A stretch of DNA of 64,000 nucleotides from Kiritimatiellia bacterium (GTDB taxonomy: Bacteria; Verrucomicrobiota; Kiritimatiellia; JAFGHX01), in NCBI GenBank assembly GCA_016929905.1, contig JAFGHX010000425.1:1-64000 (forward strand), read 5' to 3'. Below, in pieces: positions 12,501-27,500 of this stretch. The notes beneath the pieces are model-generated. The model was given only the letters and a program-made list of their open reading frames with translations, ran no database searches and had not been told where the DNA came from. Positions within the stretch are counted from its first letter, which is position 1. Each line of letters starts with the position of its first letter. The position numbers and the translations under genes were made by a program.

Positions 12501-15500
12501 GTACTGGGACGCCAATTACGTGTTTCCCGAGGATCGCGTCGAGAAGTCCGCTTCCGAGACCGAATTCGAGGGGCAGTGGCAGTACTGGGCGTTCACCAAG
12601 GACGCGATCGCCGGCGCGATGAGAATCTACCTGAACGGCGTGGAATGGGCGAGCGAAACGTCGGGACGCACCAATACGATCGAGGCGATCACTGGATTCC
12701 GGATCGGGGCCACAACGTACGGGGCAGGTCATTACGACGGGAGCATCGACGAGTTTCGCCTCTCGAATGTCGAGCGTTCACCTGGATGGCTCGCGACCTG
12801 CCACACGAACCAAGCCGCCCCCGCCGCCTTCTGCGCGCCGGGCGCGCCCGTTGCGCTTGCGCCCGCGGCGGCCCTGTTCCAGACGGGTTCGCCCTGCCTC
12901 GAGGACGGCGGCGCCGCGACGGTGACCGCCGTACTGCCGTATCCGTGCGTTGACGCGGTGACCGTCTCGCTGGCGTTTTCCGGCTCAGCCACCTTCGCGG
13001 AAGATTACACCGCCTCGGCCACGAACATCGTGATTCCCGCCGGCAGCCTCTCGAATTCGGTCACCGTCACGGCGCAGGACGACGGCGCGTCGGAGGGTTC
13101 CGAGACGATCGTCGTCGATATCGACAGCGTGGTGAACGGGACCGTGGGTCAGCCCGCGCAGGTGATGCTCTCGATCACCGATGACGAAGCGCCGTGGCTC
13201 GGCGGCTACTCGCATCGACGGGTCGTGCTGGTGGACGCCGCGCAGGTCGCCGGCTCCGCTCCGCTCACCAATTTCCCGCTGCTCGTCGACGTGACGGACC
13301 CCGACTTGCGCGGGGCCGCCGCCGGCGGGCACGTGACGCACGCGGCCGGATACGACATCGTCTTCACCGACGCCGGCGGTACGGACCGGCTCGACCATGA
13401 AATCGAACGCTACTCGGCGGACGACGGCCGGTTCACGGCCTGGGTCCGGATCCCCGTCCTCCCACACGACGCCGACACCGTCTTATACATGTACTACGGG
13501 AACGGGTCGGTCGCCGACTCGCAGGAGAACCCGGCCGCACTTTGGTACCCGGACCACGTCGCCGTGTGGCACTTCAAGGAAGCGGCCGGCACGACGGCCT
13601 ACGACTCGTCGACCAACGCGCATCACGGCGCACTCGCCAATACGAATGCCGGTACGTGGGGCGCGACGGACAACGTGTTCGGCTCCGCCCTGCGGCTGAG
13701 CGCGGACCCCGGCGACGATGACCACGTCTCGGTCAGCGACGCGCCGGACCTGGACCTGGCCGTTTCGAACTACACCGTCGAGGTTTGGTACCGCCCGTAC
13801 TCGGCCGGCACGGCGGTGCGAATGCTCCTGGCCAAGGACGGCCAGGGCGGCGCGGGCGCCGGCTGGTCCGTCGGGCAAGGCGCGGCGCCGGGATTCGACG
13901 AGGCGGCTACCTTCTTCCTCGGGACCGGTTCGGGCGAAACAGGCCTGTCCGCGCAGGCGCGGCTGCCGCTGGGGCCGTCGGGCAGCATGCTGCGCGAATG
14001 GTGGACGAACGTGACGGGTACCTCGGTCGCGGCGCTTACGAGCAGCCCGGACTACCCGGCCAATCCCGCCGGAACCGAGCAGACGAACACGTTCGAGGGG
14101 CCGGTCAATTGGGCGGAGGAGTACGGCACCCGGTTCCGCGGGTATGTGCATCCGCCGCTCGACGGGTCGTACACGTTCTGGATCAGCAGCGACGATCAGA
14201 GCGAACTGTGGCTGAGTACCGATCGCGACCCGGCGAACGCGGTGAAGATCGCCTACGAAGACTCTTGGAGCGGGTCGCGCGAGTGGCAGACGGGGCCCGA
14301 ACAATCCGCACCCGTGCTGCTGGAAGCTGGTCGTTCGTATTACATCGAGGCATTGCACAAAGAGAATACTGTCGGCGATAATATCGCCGTCGGCTGGACG
14401 CTGCCGAACGCCACGACGAACCGCCCGGCCACCTGCGCGTTCTTCTCCGCCTACGGCAGCTCGGGGCCGGGCCCCTGGACCTACGCGGCGTGGGCCTGCG
14501 ACGGCGGGACCGGCGCCTGGTTCGTGAACGGGCAGACGTGCGGGACCTTTCCGAATATTTCCGGCCCGCTCGCCAACGCGTCGAACCTGCTCATGGGCGT
14601 CCGGCACGATCTGACCGGCGATTTCGACGGCCTGCTCGATGAGGTCCGCATTTCGAGCGTCACCCGCGGCGCCGGCTGGCTCGCGACCTGCGCGACGAAC
14701 CAGGCGAATCCGGCCGCGTTCCTCTCGCTCGGCGCGGAGGAGGGCCCGCCCTCGGCCGCGCTTGCGGCAGACAGCACCCATCTGTTGGAAGGCGGCGCCG
14801 CGGTGAGCGTAGCGGCGGTTCTCTCCCACGCGCACACAGCCGATGTCACCGTCTGCCTTACGCTCGCCGGCACCGCCGCGACGAACGACTATGTCGTGTC
14901 GGCCACGAACATCGTGATCGCCGCTGGGGCGCTCAGCAACTCGGTGACCGTGACGGGTACGGCGGATACGCTGGCCGAGGGTGCGGAGACGGTCGTCGTC
15001 ACGATCGACGCGGTGCAGAACGGAAGCGCTGGGGCTGCGGACCAGGCGGTTCTGGTTCTGATCGACACGGACGCCGGCTGGCTCGCCGGCTATGCGCACC
15101 GCCGCGCGCTGGTCGTCGATGCGGAAGCGCTCGGCGGCACGGCGCCGCTCACCAACTTCCCGTTGCTCGTCCGCGTGACGGACCCTGAATTACGCACGGC
15201 CGCCGACGGCGGCCAGGTGATGCATCCCGCTGGCTACGATATCGTCTTCGCCGACGCGTCCGGTACGAACCGGCTGGACCACGAAACCGAATCCTACGCG
15301 TCCGGTCCGTCCGAGGGTTCCTATCTCGGCTGGGTCCGCGTGCCGCTCCTCCCGCATGATGCACACACGCTCGTGTACATGTTCTACGGCAGTACTTCGG
15401 TCACGACGAGTCAGGAACAGGCCAGCAGCGTCTGGGACGGCGACTTCAAACTCGTCTGCCACCTGGGCGAAGCGAGCGGCTCGAATTACACGGACTCCAC

Positions 15501-18500
15501 CTCGTACGCGAACGACGGCATGAGCGTTGACCCGCCGCTGCCCGTCAGCGGCGTGATCGGCGGCGGCCAGGACTTCGACGGGCTGTCGGATATGATCGAT
15601 ATCGGCAATCCGGCATCGCTGCAGATCACGAACGCGATCACACTTTCCGCCTGGGTCCGCACGCACACCAACGCGTCCGTCGGCCGGATCGTCTCGAAAC
15701 GCGGCGGCGTGGGGGACAGGAGTTGGGAGTTGAACCAGGAACTCGACGTCTATGTGGGGACCAACGTATTTCAGATGCGCATCTCGCCGACGGTCGATAC
15801 GGATATCGAGGCTCGCAGCGACGACGTCAGCGAACGGGTCGACCTCTGGACCCACGTGGCCGGCGTGTTCGAGCCCGGCGTGGCGGTGCGTCTCTATATG
15901 AACGGCTGCCTTGTCCGGTCCGTGACGGATTCCGTGCCGGACACACAGTATAACAGCACGGTCAACGTCCGGATCGGCGCGCGCGGCGACGGAGTCTGTC
16001 CGTTCTTCGGCACGATCGACGAGGTGCGCGTCGCGAATGCCGCGCGAAGCGCCGCATGGATCGCGGCCTGCCACGCGAACCAGGCCAACCCCGAGGGGTT
16101 CTGCGCCGCTGCCGCCGGCGAGTGCCGCGCCGTCAGCGTCGCGTTTCAGACCGCGGGCTCGGCCGGCGGCGAATCGGCAACGAATGTGACCGTCCCTGTT
16201 GTGCTCGGCGCGCATTCGACCAATACCGTCACGGTCGGCTTCGAGGTGACCGGCGGCACGGCCAGCAACACGGTCGACTACACGCTGGCCGGCGGTACGC
16301 TTACGTTCGAGCCGGGCACGACCCTCTTGAGCATCCCGTTCACGGTCGTGAACGACGATGAGGTCGAGGTCAACGAGACTGTCACGATCACGCTCGTCAA
16401 CCCGCAGAACGCCGCGCTGGGTACCCTCTCGAACCATGTCTACACCATCGTCAACGACGATATCCCCTGGGCCGACGGATACACGCACCGCCGCGCGATC
16501 ACCGTCGAGTCCGGCGCCGTCTGCGGGCCGGCGGACCTCACCAACTTCCCGCTGCTCGTCAGCCTCACCGACACCGACCTGAGGAGTCTGCCGCACGGCG
16601 GTGACGTCCGGAACACGAACGGATACGACATCGTGTTCAGCGACGATACCGGCACGAACCAGCTCGACCACGAGATGGAATGCTATGACGAAACGACCGG
16701 CCGGTTCGTCGGTTGGGTGCGCGTCCCCATCCTCGCCTGCGATGCCGATACGACGATCCTGATGTACTACGGGAATAGCAGCGTCACCAACTCGCTCGAA
16801 CAGCCTCCCGGCGTTTGGGACGCGGGCTACAAGGCCGTCTGGCACATGGCCCAGAACCCGGCCGATGGCGTGCTCGACAGCACCGCGAACACGAATCATG
16901 GCGCCGCGTGCGGCGCCATGGACGCTGCCGACCTCGTCGCCGGGCAGGTCGGCCCGTGCCTCGATTTCGACGGGACGGACGACTTTCTCGATTGCGGGAA
17001 GAATTCGAGCCTCGATATCACCCAGAAACTGACCGCCACCTTCTGGGTCAATGTCGATACGGACAACAATTTCGGTGTCCTTGGGCGTCACGCCCTCGGC
17101 AGCTACGGCTGGACGGTGCGTCGGCGGGCCCCGACGAACTTTGTGAACTTTGCGCTTTCGAGCAACGGCTCGAGTTGGGCGGACAGAAACACCGCGAACG
17201 ACGTTTTCCCGACGGGCGTCTGGGGACAAGTCACGTGCGTGTACGACGGCACTTTCATGCGCGTGTACGTCAACGGTGCCGAACATGTCGGGGGCGACTT
17301 CCCGGCGAGCTACACCGACAAGATCAACGCGTCGACCAACACTCTCCAGATCGGCCGCGACGGCTACACTATCTCATGGCTGGTCAAGGGGCGCGTGGAC
17401 GAAGTGCGTCTGTCCGACGTCGCGCGTTCCCCCGCCTGGATTGCCACCTGCTACACGAACCAGGCGGCGCCGTCAGCCTTCTATGCGCTGGGCGTTCCGG
17501 AAGCGAAGGACCTCACGGTCCGGTTCCGCACGGCGGCGTCGGCCGGCGGCGAGGCCGCCGGCAGCGCCTGGGACACGGGCTATGCGTACCGCAAGCGCCT
17601 GACCATCAGCGCCGAATCGGTCAGCGGCTCCGCGGCCCTTACGAATTTCCCGGTCCTGGTCAGCCTCACCGACCCCGCCTTACGCCACGTGACCGCAGGC
17701 GGCGGCGTCGCCAGCGCGGACGGGCACGACATTGTGTTCAGAGCCGCCGACGGCACGACGCCGCTCGACCACGAAGTCGAATCGTACGCCGCCGATTCGG
17801 ACGCGGGCGCCTGGCTCGGCTGGGTCCGGCTGCCGGCGCTCGACGCCGAGCAGGCCACGATGTTCTACATGTGTTTCGGGAACCCGGCCGTGACCGGCGC
17901 GCAGGCGAATGCCGCCGGTGTCTGGCAGGACTACGTGGCCGTCTGGCATCTGGACGCCGCCGACGGCATGTACGTCGATTCGACCGGCCACGCCTATGAC
18001 GGCTATGGGCGCGGCAACGCGACCTGCACCGACGCCGGCAGGATCGGCCGCTGCGTCACGTTCGATGGCGCGGGCGACTACATCCCGGTCAGCAACCTGT
18101 ACTACAACACGGCGGGCGGTATCACCGAGATCATGGTCGAGGCATGGGCGAAATCGGCGGTCGGCGTGGACCAGACGATCGCCGCCTGGGACCGCAGCGA
18201 GACGTGGCGGTTCGCGCTGAACGACGGCCTTGGGCTGGGCGAAGTCGGCTGGGACACGGCGCACACGGGCGGTATCAACGACATGGGCACGACGAATTCG
18301 TATTGCGACGGCCAATGGCATCACGTCGTCGGCTGGTTCAAGAACGGGGCCTCACCCGACAAAGCCCTGTTTATCGACGGTGCCGTCGTCGCCAGCGCCA
18401 CGATCGGCTCCCCGATCGGGACGACGCTGACCCGCTACGGCTACATCGGTTGTCAGTCGGAGGCGGGCTCGTTCGATCCCGGAGTCGGCGGCGGCCCGAT

Positions 18501-21500
18501 GAACGGCCAGATCGACGAGGTGCGCATCTGCGCCGTGGCGCAAAGCGCGGATTGGATCGCCACAACCTACGCGAATCAGACCGCGCCGGAAACGTTCTGT
18601 TCGGCGGGCCCGACCGAGAGCATGGGGTTCGATCTGGCGGCTGTGCTCAGCGAACCGGCCTCGGAACAGGTCACCGTCGAGTATGCCGTCTCCGGCGGGA
18701 CGGCCACCGGCGGCGGCGTGGACTTCGCGCTGCCGGCCGGCACGCTCACCTTTGCGCCGGGCACGACGGTGGCCATGCTGCCTCTGGCGATCGTCGACGA
18801 TGCCGAGATGGAATCCGACGAGACCGTGATCGTGACGCTCAGCAATCCGGCCGGGGCCGGGCTGGGTGCGATCGCGGCGCACACCTACACCATCGAAGAC
18901 AACGACGCACAGTTCGTTGCCTACAACGATCTGGCCTGGTCGGCCGGCGAGCGGACCGCCTACATCACGCTGTACACGCGCGGGCAGGCCGGGTTGCTGA
19001 CGGACTACCTCACGGGCGTCGATACGCCGGTCACGCTCAGCGTCGGCGCCGGCGGCGCCGGCCCGATCGACGGCGCCGGCGCGAACGCAGCGGCCGGTAC
19101 GGACGCCTATGGCGTCTTCGACGGAATCGTCGACTGCACCGGCTGCATCACGAACGGCACGAGCGACCTGGTCCTGACCTTCAGCGGGCTGAACCCGAGC
19201 CTGCGCTACGAGCTGGCCTTGTACGGGAACCGCGATGTCGCCGTGTACACGGCGCACAAGACGCGCACCGTCCTCTCCGGCGCGGACGGGTTCGTCAACC
19301 GCAGCAGCGGCGGCGCGCAGATCGGCACCAGCGTCACCGACGCCGACACGACCACGATCGTGACCGGCTGGAACACGCCGAACGGCTACGTCGCACGCTA
19401 CACCCAGATTCAGCCGAGCGCCGGGGGCGACGTGCAGGTTACCGTCAGCGGCGCCAACGCGGAGTTCTACATCAACGCGCTCATGCTCAAGACCGTGCAG
19501 GGAGGACGTCTCTACGACGTGCGCGAGCGCGTCACGGCGGCTGCCGCCTACTCGGCCAACGGCTCGAACTGGACGAACCAGGACGAAGCCTATCTGCCGG
19601 TGTCGACCGGGTGGGACGAGCCGTACGGGTGCGGGTCGTTCCGCCGCGCGACCCACTCGGTCGGCGGCCAGCAGAAGTCGACGATCAACGCGCACCCCGA
19701 CTACTACGGCACGTCCGGCGCGACGGTCGGCGAGTTCACGATCGCCTCGCCCGTCCGCCTTTCCACCTACTACGGGCTGGCCGACGGGCAGACCGTCGGC
19801 AACGTGCGGTTCGTGATCCAGGTGCGTGAGGGCGCGACGTACACGACCATCCTCGATTCGGTCGTTGCCGATAGCACGCGCTGGCGCTACTTCGAATACG
19901 ATATGACCGGCTGGCTCGGCAGCCTCGTGACCGTGCGGTTCGTTACCGACCCGAACGCCGGCACCGCCGAAGACTGGGCGCACTGGGGCGCGCCGCTCAT
20001 CTGGGCGGAAGAGGGGCCAAGCTTGACCGTGGCGGGTTATCCGGCGCCGCACGGCGTCTCCGCACCGTGCGGCTACGGCGTGAACGACATGATCCTGGCG
20101 GGCGCGACGATCACCAATTCCGTCGCGACGCCGGCCGACGAAACGAACGGCGTGCGCTACGCGTGCACCGGCTGGACGGGTGCAGGCAGCGTGCCGGCCA
20201 CGGGCGCGGACAACACGGCCGTCTTCACGCTCACGGCCGATTCGGCACTCACCTGGCTCTGGGCGCCCGAGTACTTCCTCGATACCGGCGTCTCGGGCAG
20301 CGGCAGCGTGGATGTGGCCGACGGTTGGTACACGAACGGCGCGGAGGTGACGATCGCCGCCACCCCGGCCGGTGACGGCCGGTTCGACGGCTGGCAGGGC
20401 GACGTGCCGGCGGGCGCCGGCATGGACAACCCGCTCACCGTGTGCATGGACCGCGCGCGCAGCGTGAGCGCGCGGTTCGTCGGGATCGTCTATGTCGATT
20501 GCGATGCCGGCGGCGCCAACAACGGTACGTCCTGGACCGACGCCTATACGAACCTGCAGGATGCGCTTGCCGTCGCCGCCGGCCAGACGGAGATCTGGGT
20601 GGCCGAGGGTACCTACGTGCCCGGCTCGAACCGTACGGACACTTTCCAACTCCACCCGAACGTCGCGCTCTACGGCGGGTTCAGCGGTGTGGAATCGAAC
20701 CGCAACGAGCGGGCCTGGGCCGCGTACCCCACGGTCCTGAGCGGCGACGTCAACGGCGACGACGTTGGCTTCACGAACAATGCCGAGAACGTCTATCATG
20801 TCGTCTGGGGCACGGATGACGCCGTTCTCGACGGGTTCCGGATCCGCGGCGGCCGGGCGGACGGCAGCAGCGCGGACGCCTATGGCGGAGGGATACTGTG
20901 CCTCACGAACCAGTCACCGAGCGTCGCGAACTGCGTGCTCTGCGAGAACTGGGCCGGCGTGTGCGGCGGCGCGTTGTTCTCGTATGCGCAGTGCTCGCCG
21001 GTCCTCTCGAACTGCGTGTTCTGCGCGAATTCCGCGGACCAGGGCGGGGGGGTGTCCGCCGGCGGCATGGGGAATGCCGCGCTCGTGAACTGCGTACTGA
21101 GCGGGAACGAGGCGCGCGGCGCCGGCGGCGGCGCCTATTTCTACTCCTGTTCGCCGCGGATCGCAAACTGCACATTCAACGCGAACCAGGCCGCGTCCTG
21201 TGCCGGCGGCCTGTATGCGGGCTTCGCAACCAGCGCGTCCGTTTGCGACAGTATCTTCTGGGGCAATACCGCACCGGCGGGCGCCCAGATCTTTCATTCA
21301 TCGGCGGACAGCACCGTGACCGTCAGCTACTGCGATATCGACGGCGGCGTGATCGGGATCGTGAGTTCCAACGGCGCCGTGTTGATCGACGGCGGCGGGA
21401 ACATCGACACCGACCCCTTGTTCGCCGATCCGGACGGGCCGGACGACATTCCCGGCACTACCGACGACGACCTGCACCTGAAATCGGCGTACGGGCGGTG

Positions 21501-24500
21501 GACGGCTGCCGGCTGGACGAACGACGCGGTCACGAGCCCGTGTATCGACGGCGCGGCGCCGTCGACTTCCTATGCCAATGAGCCGGCGCCGAACGGCGGC
21601 CGCGCGAACATCGGCGCGTACGGCGGCACCACGCAGGCCGCCAAGAGCCCGCCCGCCGGCTGGCTGGCGCCGTACCGCTACCGCAAGGTGCTCGCCGTGG
21701 CCGCCGCGATGGTGGCGGGCGAATCAGGCCTGACCGACTACCCGTTGCTCGTCGCTCTCACGGATGCGGACCTGGCCGACGCGGCGCACGGCGGCGACGT
21801 GGCCTCGACCAACGGCTACGATATGGCCTTTGCCGGCCGTGACGGCACGACTCAACTCGATCATGAACTGGAACGGTACGATGCCGCCACCGGCCAACTC
21901 ACGGCCTGGGTGCGGATGCCATTCCTTTCGGCCAACTCCGACACGCCGCTCTACCTGTACTACGGTGACGCCGGCGCCACCAATTCGCGGGAGAACGCGG
22001 CGGGCGTGTGGCAGAACGAGTACGCCGCCGTCTGGCACCTGAGCGAGACGGCGGGTACGAACCGTGACTCGTCGGCCAACACCAACCATGCCTGGGCGGT
22101 GGGCGGCGCGCAGCCGGACGCCGCCGGCCTGGTGGCCGGCGCGGCCGCGTTCAATACGGATCTCGGCGAGGACGACAACCTGCACGCCGCGCATTCGGCT
22201 AGCCTCGCGATCACCGATGCGCTCACCCTCGAGGCCTGGGTCCGCCCGCTGGCGCGTAACCAGGACGCGCGTATTGTCCAGAAGCAGCAGAACGTCAACC
22301 TCTCGACCTACGGGCTGCTCGTCGGCGAATTCGGCGAGATCCAGTTCCGAACGACCGATGCGGGATATGCCCTCCAGACCCTGCACGGCACGGCCGGCCG
22401 GGTCCTGACCGGCGCATGGTCCTATGTGGCGGCGACCTATGACGACGCTGCCGACACCGCCGCGCTTTACCACGACGGCGCGCTGGACGTGACGACGAAC
22501 TACACCGGCACGATCGATCCGTACGGCACGCTCTGGGTCGAGATGGGCGGGGTCGAGGGCCGCGACGAGCGCGGGTTCAAGGGCTCGATAGACGAGGTGC
22601 GCCTCTCGCGCGTTGCGCGGTCCGCCGATTGGCTCGCGACCGGCTATGCGAACGTGAGCGCGCCCACCCAGTGCTGCGTGGTCGCCAGCGAGATCAGCCT
22701 GCCCGACGTCGCACTGACCGCCGACCGCGCCACGCTCGGCGAGCCGGCCGCCGTCGCATCGCTGATCGCGACGCTGGCGCACACCACGACGAATGACGTC
22801 ACCGTCTGCCTCGCCTTCAGCGGCAGTGCGGATACGAACGACTTTTCCGCGTCGGCCACGAACATCGTGATCGGCGCCGGCAGCCTGACCAACGGCGTCA
22901 GCATCGCCGTCCTGGACGACGCCGCGGCCGAGGGCATGGAAACGCTCGTGGTCGCCATCGACTCGGTCGTGAACGGACAGCCCGGCGCGCCGGCCAGCGT
23001 GCAGTTCAGCCTGCCCGACGACGACACCGCGTGGACCGGCGGCTACGTGTACCGGCGCGCGCTCGTGATCGAGGCGGCGCGAGTCCCGAGTTCCGGCACC
23101 CTGACGAATTTCCCGGCGCTCGTTCAAGTCGCCGATTCCAGCCTGCAGGGGGCGGGGTATGGCGGGCACGTCGTCAACCCGGACGCCTCCGACCTGATGT
23201 TCACCACCGAGGACGGTACCACGCAACTCGATCACGAGATCGAATCGTATTCCCCCGCGGACGGCACGCTCGTCGCCTGGGTCCGGATCCCCGTGCTGGA
23301 CGGCACGGCGGATACCGTCTTGTACCTCTACTACGGAAACGAACTGCTCGCGCAGCCGCAGGCGAACCCGGCCGGCGTCTGGGACGCTCACTATCGGGGC
23401 GTGTGGCACCTGAAGGAGAACCCCGACTCGCCCGATACGCCGTTCGCCGACAGCACGGCCTATACGAACACCGGTTACGCGTACTGGGACATGACTGCCG
23501 ACGACCAGGTGACGGGCATGGCCAACGGCGCGGTCGAGTTCGATGGGAACTGGGATTGGATCGAGATGCCGGACAGCTCGAGCCTGAGCGTCGTCGGCGC
23601 GCTCACCCTCTCGGCTTGGTATAAGTATACGGGGAAGCAGGAGGATTGGGGCCGGATCGTCTCGAAGGCATGGTACACGAACGACGACCCCTGGATCTGC
23701 TACGGATTGGGCACCGACGACGCCCCGCTGAACAGCCAGCGGGTTCGGTTCCATGCGGCGAAAGGCCCCGGCTACAAAACCACCGTAACCGCGCAGACCA
23801 CGCTGCAGGTCGGGAACTGGTACTATCTGACCGGGGTGTATGACCCGGCGCACTCGAGCGCCGCCCTCTACGTGAACGGCGTGTGCGAGTCGAACGCGCC
23901 GTGCGTGAATCTCTCGATCGAGGATACGACCACCCGGCTTCGAATCGCGAGCGATGAGGCGTCCCTGCAAGAGGCGAAGGGTGTGATCGACGAGGTGCGC
24001 GTCGCCGCCACCGCGCGGAGCGCCGACTGGATCGCGACCTGCTACGCGAATCAGAGCGCGCCGTCCGCGTTCTGCATGCTCGAACCCGAGCAGGTCGGGC
24101 CCGTCGCCGTGCAGTTCCTCGCCGCCGCGTCGTCGGCCGGGGAGGGGGCGGGCGGCTTCTCGATCGATGTGCGGCTCAATACGCTGTCGACCAACGCGGT
24201 CACGGTCGATTTCCTCGTGACCGGCGGCACGGCCGGCAACACGCTTGACTATATCGTGACCGAGGGCGCCTTGACCTTCGAACCGGGCGAGACGGCGCGG
24301 CAAATCGACGGCGCCGTCATCGACGACCCGATCGACGAACTCGACGAAACGCTCGTGCTTCAACTCACCAACGCCGCGAACGCCGTGCTCGGGCCTGTTC
24401 CCGTGCATACCTGCACGATCATCGATAACGACGGGTTCGCACCCGACCAACTCGCCGGGCTCCAGCTCTGGTATAAGGCCGACGCGTTGACCGGATACGC

Positions 24501-27500
24501 CGACGGGGATCCGGTGCTTACCTGGCCGGACGCCAGCGGCTACGGGCGCCACGCCTACACCGCCACCGCCAGCCGCGCGCCGGTCTACACGACGAACGCA
24601 TTCGACGCCGGACTGCCCGGGCTGACGTTCAACACCAGCGCCTCGCGCAACCGGCTGGACATCCCGAAAATCCCAGACACGTTCACCGACCAGGCCAGCA
24701 TTTTCCTGCTGCTCGACGCGCCGGACAGCGGGCTCGCCAACCGCAGCGCACTGGAGATCAACTGCGATACCGGCACGGAGGCCGGCCAGCATTTCTTCGG
24801 GCTCTGGTTCAACTTTAACGAAGGCCGCACCCGAACTTGGTGCGGGAGTTCGGCGCAGATGACCGTATGGGATCCGAGTGGCAAGCATATGTGGTGTCTG
24901 GAAGCCGGGGAGCAGGGCGTGTTTCGCTCCTACAGAGACGGTGTTGCCGGTCCGGAAAGCACGGTCGGGACGTTTGACAACTACTACGACTACTCCGGCA
25001 AGATCGGGTGCAGCGGGCGGTTCGACGACACTTACTATCTGCAGGCCGACTACGCTGAGATCATCGCCTACAACCGCTGCCTCTCGGATCACGAGCGCGA
25101 GATGGTCGGGGAGTACCTGAACTACAAGTACCGGGTCTATCCACACCTCCCGGCCGTGAGCACGGCGCCGGCCACGGATGTCGGTTCGGTCGGCGCGACG
25201 CTGCACGGCGCGCTGCTGTGGGACGGCAACACGAACCTGCTCAGCCGCGGGTTCCTCTGCGACACCAGCCCGGCGCCGGCTTCCGTCTACGAAGTCGAGG
25301 GCTCGGCGCCCGGCAGCTACGCGTACGTGTTCGGCGCCGGCACTCCGGGTGAGACCTACTACTTCGCCGCGTACGCGAGCAATGCGCTGGGTATTGTCTA
25401 CGGCGGCACGAACCAGTTCTCGACCGCGACCGGTTTCCCGGCCGAGTACGCCTATCGCCGTGTGTTCACGATCGGCTCCGATTTCGTGAGCGGGACGGCC
25501 GATCTGCCGGACTTCCCTGTGCTTGTCCGCGTGACCGATGCCGAACTGGCGGCCGTCCCCTACGGCGGGCGCGTCGAACACACGAACGGGTACGACCTCG
25601 CCTTCAGCGCGATGGACGACACCCCGCTCGATTTCGAGATCGAACGCTACGTGCCGGACACTGGCGAACTGGTCGCCTGGGTGCGCGTTCCGCTCCTCGC
25701 GCACGACAAGGACACGCATGTGTTCCTCTACTACGGCAACCCCGCCGCCGATGCGCCGCAGGCGAACGCGGCCGGCGTATGGGACACGAACTACGTCGGG
25801 GTCTGGCATCTGAGCGAGCCGCCCGGCCGCCGCGACGACTCGACAGCCTGTCAGAACCATGCGTGGCCGAGCAACGGCGTTGCCCAGCATGCCGCCGGTC
25901 TGATCGCGGGTGCCGCCGACTTCGACGGCGTCGACGACGGGTTGTGCATCGACGACGCCGACAGCCTCGACGGCATGACCGGCCTGACGATCGCGCTGTG
26001 GGTCGACCCGGACACGCTGGGCGATTTTGACCATCTCGTCGACAAGGACCAGGGAAGCTGGACCGGCGGCTGGGGCTCGCACTCCGGGGCCGGCGGCGGC
26101 CTGTGGTTCGGCGCGGCGGTGGCCGACAGGGCCGCGGTGTCGAGCGGCGCGCTCGTGACCGGGCAATGGCAGTACGTGACCTTCACCTACGAAGCCGGCG
26201 GCGACTGGCGCATCTACCGCAATGCCGAGCTGATGACGAACAAGGCCGCCGTGGCCGCCTCGATTCCCGCCACTGAGCACCCGGTCGAGATCGGGCGGAA
26301 CGGATGGGACGGCCGCATCGACGAGGTGCGCATCGCCGCCACCGCCCGGAGCGCGGACTGGATCCTGACCGCCTACACGAACCAGGCGAACCCCGGCGCA
26401 TTCGCCGCGATCGGCTCGGAGCAGGCGCGGCACGTGCGGTTCGCCGGTTCCGGCTCGGCCGCACCCGAGTCCGTCACGTCGGCCGGGCTGCCGGTCACGC
26501 TCAGTGCGGCATGCAGCAACATCGTCACGGTCGATTACCTCGCGGCCGACGGTACCGCGCTCGGCGGCGCCGACTACGCGCCGGCGAGCGGTACGCTGAC
26601 CTTCGCGCCGGGCCAGACGAACGCGAACATACCGGTCGCCATTCTCGACGATGCGCTCGCGGAACCGGACGAGCTGTTCAGCGTCACCCTCTCGAACGCC
26701 GTACGCGCCGCGCTCGGCGCGTGCGCGACCCATACATACCGCATCGAAAACGACGACGACGCGGAGTGGTACACACCCTACGCCTACCGCCGCAAGATCA
26801 GCCTCGACGGCGCGGCACTCGGGCTCACGGGCCCGCTCGCGGACTTCCCTGTGCTGGTCGACATCACCGACCCCACCCTGGCCGCGGCCGGCACCGGCGG
26901 CGTCGTGCAGAACACGAACGGCTACGACATCGTATTCACCGACTTCGACGGCACGAACCGGTTCGATCACGATATGGAACTGTACGAACCGGCCGCCGGC
27001 CGCTGCGTGGCTTGGGTCCGGCTGCCGGTCTTGGCGGCCGATCTCCCGACGGATTTCCACATCTACTACGGCAACGCCGAGGTCTCGAACGCGCAGGCGA
27101 ACGCCGCCGGGGTCTGGGACTCGGACTACGCCGGCGTGTGGCACCTCGGCGACGGCGGGGGTACCGCCGCCGACTCCACCGCCGCCGCCCATCACGGGAC
27201 AAAGAAGGCGGCCGCGAACCCGGCCTACACGCCCGCGGGCAAGATCGCGGGCGCGCAGCAGTTCGGAACGAACGACCACATCAGCCTGCCCGCGGCCGTC
27301 ATGGGGCTGTCGAACACGCTGGGCGCCGTCGCGTTCTGGTTCAATACCGACCGCACCACGACGAATCCCGCCATGCTCTTCTACGGTTCGCCCATGACGA
27401 CGGGCAACGGGTGGGGCGGCGAGTCTGAGTTTCATGTCGACATCGGGGTGAATGGCGCGCTCAACGCCTTTTCGGAAGGCGGCGCGCTGCCCGACACCGA

